This document shows positions 55,946 to 64,000 of a stretch of 64,000 bases of DNA, piece after piece. Origin of the DNA: Liolophura sinensis (Eukaryota; Mollusca; Polyplacophora; Chitonida; Chitonidae); assembly GCF_032854445.1 (NCBI RefSeq), contig NC_088307.1:14460017-14524016 (forward strand), written 5' to 3'. The notes under the pieces were generated by a model, which had not been told where the DNA came from, searched no databases, and saw nothing but the letters and a program-made list of their open reading frames with translations. Position 1 is the stretch's first letter. Each line of letters starts with the position of its first letter. The position numbers and the translations under genes were made by a program.

Positions 55946-57659
55946 AAAAACGAACCAAAGCAGTACCCTTCTGCTCGAAGATAGATGCATAGTAGCAATT
56001 GAAAAAAAAACCTCAACCGAATTTCACAATTTCAGTATGCAAGTGAAACGTTCTGGTTGGCCGTAATTGCTGTCGGAAGTAGGTTGACACAAGCGCGTTG
56101 TATATTTGTAATTCTTAATTCCGTTAGCAGCCGAGTATTATTCCTGTCTGGCTCAGTAATATTCAGTGTAATGGGCAGAAGTCAGGCTAAGTGGTCGTCG
56201 TTGGTGAGACCATTTCCTCCGTTTAACGTGCGTTGAAGACCATTTAACCCTTAAGTCACAGAAGACAAAGCTCGTTGGTAATTTGCCAGATATCGGTGGT
56301 TTACGCCAAAAAATCTTTAATATGGCGTTAAACGGCATATACTAGTAGTTAAATTTGTTCATGCATTTAATATATTGATGTGACCACAGGTTTTAAACTT
56401 CTTTCTATATCATTTTAAATAATAACTAGATAGGTTTATTTAATATGCTTGAAGTTCCGAGGGGTTAAACGATTATACGGGTTTGGACCACAAAGCAGCA
56501 AAAGTTTGCAACTTTTTCTCTATAGAAAAAAATTAGCATAGTAACGGAAAAGTGGTGTCAGATAAGTGTCGATAAATAATAATAAAATAGATACTAATGA
56601 AAAGAAAGGACAACAGATCAATCTACCATTCCGTTAGTTGTTGTTTATAAAGGAGACAATGTGTGAGACTGAGCGACATTAACAAGCACCTGTATTGACA
56701 ACAAAGTAGAAAAAACTATTTATTCATGCGTTGTTGATTACTCATAAAAAGGGCCTGTCAAGACTTCGTTCTGAGTGGTGTGCTAGACAATATGTCGTGC
56801 GGAAGTACAAGTACACTGTTGTTTTGCAATATCTTGTTATTCATGTATACGCCAAGAGCTCCTGGAAGCTAATTGAATTGAAGCCAGTTTCATCATGCCT
56901 GTCGGCCCCACGCCAGCATATTACTGCACAAAGACATTATTAAGTCACGTAGACTTCATGCTTCAAAACGATACGTGCGTATGCGTCTTAGATGGAACGA
57001 AAATGGCTTTGCTTGTCAGGAGTTCGCTTCTACGATGCCTACAAGTGGATTAGAGAACTTGTCTGAGGCTCAGAAAACACACTACAGTTAACAAGCTAAA
57101 TTAATGAAGGTTAATAACAAAAGGTAGAGTACATATATACCTACTTCTTGTTTTATCAAGACGTCAACTTTGATGATCTTTGATTACCTATAGAACAAAA
57201 TGAATTGGTTTTGTTTAGCTGAGCTATCTTCCATTCTGCCTATAGGAAGATAGCCAGACGTTCATCGCGTTCAGAAAAGGTGATTTCTTCATGAGTACTG
57301 AATATGTGCAAAACGAACAGAAACTTTTTGCCGAGTCAGCACCATTAATAAAAGCATATGCCCAATGGCGTTAGAGTCTAATTATTGGAGCTATCTTCGA
57401 GTAAAAATACAAATTGTTTTTCGAGCACCAATCACGTGTTCTTTACAGACATCAACTTTTTAAAAATACCCGTAAAAGTTCTTTTCTAGTATCAAGATTT
57501 TCCTGAGTCATTGTGTGAGTTTTAATATAGTGGGAATACATTCTCGATTAACGACACGCCTTCTTTACTCGTAGGCACATTTAAAGGTAGCAAATATTTC
57601 TAAGTGAAAGAGAACAAAACACTATTGATAAAAATTCTGAGGTGCTTTTGTTGTTCCTC
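55946..57659. other. 1.7 kb; one short perfect hairpin
   Basis: Mostly featureless AT-rich sequence. GCTATCTTCC at 57223-57232 pairs perfectly with GGAAGATAGC at 57245-57254 around a 12-base loop. No coding signal. Confidence 0.45.
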
Positions 57660-58060
57660 TGTCCTGCTTGTTGAAGCTATTTCACCTTTCTCTCGTCTGT
57701 TTGTCCTGGGTATTTCCCCTCTCTCTCCTTTTCCTGATGGCTATTTCACCTTTCTCCCTCCTGATCGTTCTGTCTGTTTGACTTTTCTTTCTCTTGTTCG
57801 TTCTGGCTATTTCACTTTTCTCTCTCCTGATCATTCTGGCTATTTGACTTTTTTGTCTCTTATTCGCTCTGACTATTTCACTTTTCCCTCTCTTGTTCTT
57901 TTTGGTTATTTCACTTCTCCCTCCTGTTCGCTCAGGCCGCTAGTATTTATCTTTTCTCTCACCTGTTGGCTGTGATAATTCCTCTTGTCTCTCTCCCGTT
58001 TACCCTGGCTGTTTCTCATTTTTCTCCACGGTTTGTCATGGGTCTTTCCAAAGTCATAAT
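57660..58060 (+). repeat. 33-base pyrimidine-rich minisatellite
   Basis: Imperfect units of GGCTATTTCACTTTTCTCTC plus TCCTGATCATTCT. The 33-base period is divisible by three, so the frame at 57604-57975 reads an 11-residue repeat (GYFTFLSPDHS, GYLTFLSLIRS and similar). The array drifts out of frame at the right end (GGCTGTTTCTCATTTTTCTC). Strong C/T strand bias explains the frame better than selection on a protein. Confidence 0.85.
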
Positions 58061-59509
58061 TATATTCGCAGGTAAAATCTTATTCATAGCAACACGGTGT
58101 TATAGATTACCGTTTGCTTCCTTTTCTTCATTGAAGAGCAAAGTCAAAGGGTTCCCATTTAACTTCCTGATGACATGTGCCTTGAGCAAGAATAACAGAA
58201 TGACGGACAAATTGGACTTTGTGCCCCGGACAAAGGCCAGGTCTATGGGATAATCAGCCATTTAGATTGGAACCTGCGGCAAAATCGTACTCAATACGCA
58301 GACCACTGAAATCAAAGGGTTTTAAACTGCACTTCACAATACCTCCCTGTTGTTTGACCAAAGGACCTTTAGTTTACTGGTGGAGTTCAGACTGACACTC
58401 AATCCGTTCAATAGAAACGGGACATCGTATCTTTACTTTTCGCCTTTGTCTTCAAGGCGAATGGTGACCTTTTAAAATACCCTGGTTTTCCGTAAGAAAA
58501 TGAATTCATGGTACACTCTATAGGAACTATACAGGTTGTCCTTTTTCTTCTTTATGAAAGCCAGGAATTTACTTATTGAAAATAATTATGTCGAAGATTA
58601 CGACAGAAAGGGATTATATATTCATCCCAAATTGGCCATAAATCGAGCTGCACAGAGAAGCCTTCGGAAGTAGAGATTATTTATTCAGGTTACGGTCAGC
58701 TAAAAGCTTGCTTCCTAATGTGACAGACTAACTTCAGCCCGTGTAACATGCCATATTGAGCCCGGTATCTTGCGTATCTTGCAGTATGTTCCCATCTTTA
58801 ATCCCCATGGCATTGTTTATGACCACGTCTCGACAACCCATTAGCATTGGTGTATTTTATGAATAGTTAACATTTGAATGGCCTATTTCCAGTTTCCGTG
58901 GGGCGTATCGCGTTTCAAGCCCCTTCATTATCCTGGGTTAAAACTGACGTCACTGTCTAAGTTCGCAATACATTGTGGGATTTTACTTGGGATTAAAGGT
59001 AAACTGCGAAGAATCGCGATGAAGTTTGAGAAGTTATTACTTTTTTTTCTACGGGAGTTTTTGACAAATTTTTTAGCCTTAATCATTACAACTGCGTAAG
59101 GGAGTTTACTCTGAACTAAAGAAGATAGAGCCGAAAGGTTTTTGTAGGAAATGCAAACTTCAAAATACAACAAGAAACACAAAAGAAAGCTAATCTGAAT
59201 TTTTCTGTGGAAGATGATATAAAAATGTTGTTATCAAAGTCTTGCTGTCAAATAAATTCTGCTTTAACGGCGACACAGTGATTACGCCATTAGCCAGCCC
59301 GTCTAAAAACCAATACTCCATGTTCAGTAATGTGTGCAGTTAAGGTATCATTTGCCTTGTATGAAGACTTTAATGATGGCACTATCATCGATTCTCAAAC
59401 TAAGACAGTTAAATTGACTTTCGAAAAATGAGATATTGCATGTAAATGATAGGCAATATACTCTGCTGTAAACAGTATTTTAGGTTGCTGCCATCAGTGT
59501 TAAATATCA
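58061..59509. other. 1.4 kb without recognisable features
   Basis: Frames up to 84 residues on both strands around 58878-59182. No domain or shared repeat. Confidence 0.4.
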
Positions 59510-59675
59510 AATGGTAAGTGGGAAGGTCTGCCAGCTACCTGGTCCTGGGTTTCTCCCGGGTTCTGCACGGTTTCCTCCCACCATAATGGTGGTCGCCATG
59601 GTATAAGTGAAATATTCTTGAGTATGGCGTAAAACACCAATCAAAAATAAAAAACAAAAATAAAAATCAAAAATA
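59510..59675 (+). mobile_element. SINE-1 3' half
   Basis: GGTAAGTGGGAAGGTCTGCC, TTCTCCCGGGTTCTGCACGG, TGGTATAAGTGAAATATTCT, TGAGTATGGCGTAAAACACC, then an A-rich tail (AAAAATAAAAAAC type) instead of regular AAAT units. Confidence 0.9.
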
Positions 59676-60064
59676 TAAAATGTACTGTGATGTTTTCCTA
59701 GAAAATCAGAGTCAGTGTCTGTCACAGTTTAGCCTAATCAATAATGCTGAGAATGGTTAAAAAAGCTGTTATCGAACACATCGCGTAGGAATTAGTCTCG
59801 ATTGTTACTCGTGCGTTTTTGAGCATGAAAGAGCCCAAACTTTAGAAAAAAAAACAAATCAGCTTTCTTTTGGAAATAGCCGTTATAGGCTGAAAACTAC
59901 GCATTTTTCTGTAATTGATTGTATTTGACTTCATTATATTATATGCAACGTAACAGATCAAACAACAGCTTCGACAGACATTGGATCAAAACCGCTTCGG
60001 GTAATACCAAAGATTTTAAAGGTGGTATTTGCTGCTGTCTCCTTTGGTGCTCAGCACTGCAAGA
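59676..60064. other. no recognisable gene
   Basis: Short AT-rich spacer. Confidence 0.4.
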
Positions 60065-60300
60065 TTAGAGAAAGGAAACAAGGACTGGTTGAATGGTGTC
60101 AGTATAATGTGACTGGGTGTGGTGTCATGTCCGTTGTGTTCGGCAGGATACTTTAGCGGCGGCAGCACTTTAGCAGCATGGACTCGCCGTGCCACAAGAA
60201 GACACATTAAATGTACACATACCTAATGACTCTTCATCGTTATATGACTGAAAAATTACGACGTTAAACCCTAAGCATGCATACATACATATATATATAA
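60065..60300 (+). mobile_element. SINE-2b variant
   Basis: GACTGGTTGAATGGTGTCAG, GTGGTGTCATGTCCGTTGTG, TTTAGCAGCATGGACTCGCC, CTCTTCATCGTTATATGACT, GAAAAATTACGACGTTAAAC and a (CATA)n tail. Same middle and tail type as the copy at 13000-13312. Confidence 0.85.
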
Positions 60301-60959
60301 AAAATCAAACAATCTATGTACTTATAAACGTTGTGAATAAAGTCATTTTGTGTCGATCCCAGTCTGACTAACAAAATATCCAATCCAATTTATGGTGGTC
60401 AGATGGAGCTGAGTTTTGGTTAACCAGGAACTCAGCTGCTGATGTAACTTTATTACAGCGACATCAATATTGGGGATGTAATGCAGAATCACCCATTATC
60501 CTGTATACCAGACAAGTCCCCAAACGTCTCGCTAAAGTCGTCAAGGTGGCTTATAGGCCGAAATATCGGAAGAAGTTACGTGTAATTAGCTTGAATCCGC
60601 CGTAAGCCTCTCCCCATGGGAGAGATCATGGGAATAGAGTATACAAATCTTGACCTCAGTATCACCTTTAAGTGCGAGTTAGGCGTCTCTTGTGCTTGAT
60701 TGCGCTTGAGTGATTACGTGATAATGAGTTAACGTCTCTTCGGGCAACATGATGTTTTGGTACTTCAAATTTTCGACTAAATTCACAGATTTGAAGTTCA
60801 AATTATTTACTGGAGAGCTTGGATTGGCGCTGCTTCTTTAGGGGTGCTGTTTCAAGACGTATGTTGGGTAAGTTTAAGATGACTCCGCGCGTCCAGAGGA
60901 TCAAAACTTTCGTTTGAGTAAAAGCGGAGTTCTGTAAAGAAACAGCGGAGATTACATGG
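60301..60959. other. spacer with a possible retroelement end motif
   Basis: GGCCGAAATATCGGAAGAAG near 60557-60576 resembles the CCGAAACGTCGG word that I associate with some retroelement ends. One short word is too little to call an element. Nothing else recognised. Confidence 0.25.
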
Positions 60960-61112
60960 CGTATGTCTGTGGTACGGCTGTGGTGTTCCGGTGGTGTGAT
61001 TGTTGTACTGCTGTTGTGTGCCGATGGTGTGACTGTGGTACGGTTGTGGTGTGTCGATTTTGTGTCTTTGTTACGCCTGTTGTGTGCCGATGGTGTGACT
61101 GTAGCGCGCATG
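60960..61112 (+). repeat. 33-base G/T-rich minisatellite, about 4.5 units
   Basis: Units of TGTGTGCCGATGGTGTGACT plus GTGGTACGGTTGT, imperfect. Frames are open on both strands: a Cys/Val-rich 11-residue repeat on plus (CGTAVVFRWCD type) and a Thr/His/Asn-rich repeat on minus (TTVTPSAHNSS type). Both are consequences of the period being divisible by three. Confidence 0.85.
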
Positions 61113-62214
61113 TCGGTCTCCGTATCCACAGATCGCATCAAAGCAACTTCTTTGTGGGTACAAGAAATAACAGAGTGATAAAATCATCTTTGAATGTCTG
61201 GCATCATAAGACAAGTTGCCATTCAGTTTGTATGCTCATCTCTTTTTTGTAGCAAAAGAGGGTTTGTAACAATTTAATGGTTTGTTAAAATACACTTCTG
61301 TTGATAAACATCGGTGTATTTCCTCAATGGGAATATCGCTATTGTAGCGAAGCAAATACCGCTATTTAAAGTAAGCGTCGATTTTATTCATCCAATGGTA
61401 ACAAGAGGCATGTATTTAATCAATGATGTTAAATCATATGGACACGAATAGCTCATTATCTCGGACCTCATGACGATATTCGTGGCAAACTGCACTTCTT
61501 GTATTGCCACAATATCGTGTTCTGCTTTACTCATGTACAATATCGCTGACGTATGACTCGCTGCTTCGTTAAAACTCTGTGACCACATCGACCTGTCCCA
61601 GGTTCTCCGTTTACTTCGAACCTACAAAGCAGAGACCGATGTCTTTATGTCCTTGCGATGAAGAGTCCACCAGGGACGAATAGAACTATAGCAGACAGAC
61701 GGCCTTCTTGGCCAGGACGTACTCGTTGTCCAGCGCTAACAGTTTACTGACTGTTTACTATGTACCCGAGTCGTTACGAGTTCTCAGGGAATGATTCACT
61801 TAATTTGCTCAGTGGTCAGAGACTGGAAGTCGACCTCTTTGAGAATAGATCTCGATTAGACTGCGTATTTTCTCAGTAAACAAATATTTTCATTTATCTA
61901 TCTGTTAAGGAAAGGGTACAAGGTTTTCTCTGCAAGAGATTGTGTATTCGCCTCCCCCCTTTGACTTGTTATTATCTGATTACCGTGGTAAGGAAAATAA
62001 TGCACCATTACAATATGTATGGCAAAAGCATTTCGCCGCTTTGTTTTGTGTCCTTGAACTATATAACAAATCAAAGGAAATTTATTTTGATATTTGTTTA
62101 ACATTTGGAAATTAGAAACTGTGTATTCCAATAGTTAATGTAATGCACCAGTAGTTTTTGCCTAATTCTTCTTAAGACTTGGACCATAGGAAGGAGCGAG
62201 GGGCGTGTGCTTTT
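61113..62214. other. 1.1 kb without recognisable features
   Basis: Short frames only; no shared repeat. Confidence 0.4.
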
Positions 62215-62350
62215 TCAGCTTAAAAACATTCGGAATAAAACACCGACAAAGGTAAATTGACAAGAGTTCGGACTTCACTGGTATATACGGGTGGCCATTT
62301 GATAAATACCACAGTGTCATCACTGTTCTGGTTGTGCCATAAAGCTGTAC
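62215..62350 (+). mobile_element. SINE-3 copy
   Basis: GGAATAAAACACCGACAAAG, GTAAATTGACAAGAGTTCGG, GGGTGGCCATTTGATAAATA, CCACAGTGTCATCACTGTTC and TGGTTGTGCC follow the SINE-3 order. The tail-proximal end is partly lost. Confidence 0.75.
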
Positions 62351-62737
62351 ATTTATAAGAAAGTACATACCATGAAACAATTTATAAAAATCAAAATAAA
62401 CCAAACATTTCAAAACAGAATTCAACCAGAATTTTTTTTTATATACATCTACTCTCACTTGAACAATTCAATTGCTTTTTTTGTAACCTGAACTTTCCTG
62501 TTGAACTGATCTGTTTCGAGCCCTTTAAAGTCTTAAACAAAATGCAGAACTTGTCCATGGAATCTACTATAATATGTTTAATATGTGACCACAGGAGTAT
62601 TTTTCAAATACAGGTGGCTTTATGAGTCGGACCTGAGCTTATGTCTTCTGTTGTGCAGCCCGTAAGCACATTAATCATCCACATAATCGAGGACCATACT
62701 GAATTTCGGGACACCCCTGAGGACCCCATAAACAGAA

Positions 62738-62790
62738 GCTTGTTCGCACAGTTCGCACAGTTCGCACAGTTCGCACAGTTCGCATAAAGT
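62738..62790 (+). repeat. 9-base tandem repeat (TTCGCACAG)
   Basis: Four TTCGCACAG units plus a final TTCGCATAA, perfect over about 40 bases. On the minus strand it gives a CAN tripeptide repeat inside a 93-residue frame that I do not regard as a gene. Confidence 0.95.
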
Positions 62791-63594
62791 TTGCTGTGGG
62801 GTCCTCTAGCCCAAAAAGTCTGGATTTCTAAATATCGTCCTTTAGGGGCCAACATCTGCGTATAGGTTGGCGTGGTAGCGAGCATACGTCAGAAAGCTTG
62901 AGAGGTGCGGTGCCTTAACGGCACCTAAATCCTGACGTGCACATATGTTAGATATTCGGGAAAGCAGTGTAAAACACCAAACAAATAAAGAAATATAAAT
63001 TCCTATCTATATGTAGGTCACCGACCATCGTATAGGATTTTTTTCACCGAATAATTGTCTTTCAATGGATAAATTCTCTCCGTCATTGCTTAGGCCAATG
63101 AATTTAGGTGCTTCTCTTCGACGTAGGCGAGACTGTAGAAGTACCTAACGTCGTTATGTGGCAAGAGGTTCCCTAAATGTAAGCTGCTAACGACCCTGGT
63201 AATTCTCCTGTGATTTGGGTGTTCCGGTTCTGTCTTCAGTTAGTTTCCTGTCCGATTCCCTCCATCCCAGTGACGCGTAGAGAGGATGGACAGCAAGGCT
63301 GTAACAGGAAGGGCAAGACTCCCTGGACTGTTAGGTCTGCCACTGTACCACGGTAATTGAAGGTCAGTGTGCCTAATATAATGCGACAGGGGAGTGCGAG
63401 CCGTAGAGCGTGATCCAACGATCGTGAAACCTTACAGGAAGGCAGAAGGCAAAGACAAACCAAACAGGAGACCTGCTATTGCTGGCGCTCAGTGACAGAC
63501 AAGACATCCGATAGTTAGTAACCATTATATGGAGAAAAGCATATCGCGTTATTAGCTTATCTCAAGTCAAAGTCATACCGTGGTTTCTATTTAA
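62791..63594. other. spacer with a SINE-1-like tail remnant
   Basis: ATATTCGGGAAAGCAGTGTA, AAACACCAAACAAATAAAG at 62950-62990 looks like a decayed SINE-1 tail. The rest to 63594 has no recognised feature. Confidence 0.45.
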
Positions 63595-63915
63595 GCACGG
63601 CGGCCACACATTGTTTAGAGCGTCGACCTCAGATACAGACATGGACCTTGCTGGCACAGATGGCTCGCAGCAAATATCAGATCCTTGGACAATGAGGTTG
63701 CGAGTTCGAATCCAGTTCTGGCTGTTTCAGCTGAGGTTTTGAGTCAGCAGGTTTGTAGGCCTAAGTTATCTGGTCAACGTCGGTGGTTTAATCGGGCATC
63801 CTGGTTTCCTCCAGTCACAGACCCTTGCGCCGTCACACATATGATAAATTGCTGAGTACTGGGTTAAGAATCAATCAATCAAAGATCAATCAATCAATCA
63901 ATCAACCAATCAACT
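63595..63915 (+). mobile_element. SINE-4, a separate tRNA-derived family
   Basis: The head has GTTTAGAGCGTCGACCTCAG or GATGGCTCGCAGC as box A candidates, and AGGTTGCGAGTTCGAATCCA as a good box B. The body has TCCTGGTTTCCTCCAGTCAC and CTTGCGCCGTCACACATATG. The tail reads ATAAATTGCTGAGTACTGGG, TTAAG and (AATC)n. It differs from SINE-1, -2 and -3 in head and body but has a comparable tail word (TTGCTGAGTAC). A single copy occurs in this window. The exact start is uncertain. Confidence 0.7.
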
Positions 63916-64000
63916 GCAGATTACCCTTAATCACCTTGATCAATTCTAACTTAACAAAGCCGACGTACTGCTACGTTCACGTAACGCACTGGTCGCCATT

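Noticed and set aside
57604-57975. 123-residue repetitive protein
   Set aside because: The frame is a product of a 33-base pyrimidine-rich minisatellite and ends when the array slips out of phase.
60557-60576. Retroelement end called from GGCCGAAATATCGG
   Set aside because: A single short word remembered from other elements; no supporting repeat copy in the window.
60803-61252. 112-residue minus frame and 98-residue plus frame at the same place
   Set aside because: Both strands are open only because the 33-base tandem unit lacks stops; neither has non-repeat support.
62604-62885. Minus-strand frame with a repeated NCA tripeptide
   Set aside because: Caused by the 9-base TTCGCACAG repeat; flanking residues show no domain.

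Overview
This is a eukaryotic, AT-rich, repeat-dominated window with no complete protein-coding gene that I can defend. It carries tRNA-derived SINEs, decayed reverse-transcriptase and DDE-transposase coding, inverted-repeat elements, a 4 kb satellite array, several minisatellites and splice-site-like signals. Two SINE families have a tail motif (ATTCTTGAGTACGGCGT or ATTGTTGAGTACGACGTT, plus a 4-base tandem tail) that I associate from memory with mollusc genomes. A marine mollusc, perhaps a bivalve, is therefore the best guess. It is not proven, and the species cannot be named from this sequence alone.

Layout. 0-6 kb: a SINE-2 copy, an interspersed repeat (Rep-F) and a 30/34-base minisatellite. 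6.07-10.77 kb: Rep-E, about 56 tandem 73-base monomers, then an inverted pair of SINE-3 units. 11-17.2 kb: a fragment of reverse transcriptase (RT) coding, a cluster of SINE pieces, a 20-base perfect inverted repeat and a 21-base minisatellite. 17.6-21.7 kb: a full SINE-2 with target-site duplication, a second Rep-E/SINE-3 locus split by a 0.77 kb inverted-repeat element (TIR-D), a full SINE-1, and an RT remnant with a SINE-1 nested inside it. 22-26 kb: a MITE-like element, microsatellites and more Rep-F. 26-30 kb: almost featureless. 30.5 kb: one plausible protein-coding exon. 33.4-36.5 kb: the longest RT remnant, with two Rep-F copies behind it. 37-44 kb: SINEs, a Tc1/mariner-type transposase pseudogene, half of a TIR-D element, and a young SINE-1 with a perfect 13-base target-site duplication. 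45-64 kb: scattered SINE and Rep-F pieces, an (AT)n tract, two 33-base minisatellites, a 9-base repeat and a fourth SINE family at the right edge.

The repeats relate to one another. (1) The 73-base satellite monomer matches the tail end of SINE-3 and runs directly into a SINE-3 copy, so the array seems to have grown in place from that tail. A paralogous locus at 18.9-20.05 kb keeps a single monomer in the same position. (2) At least three SINE families share one 3' tail module, which suggests one partner retrotransposon. (3) Rep-F lies directly behind the RT coding at both loci where the coding end is preserved, and most solo copies lose their 5' part. It therefore looks like the 3' region of that retroelement. 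Any host gene here is represented at most by introns or isolated exons.
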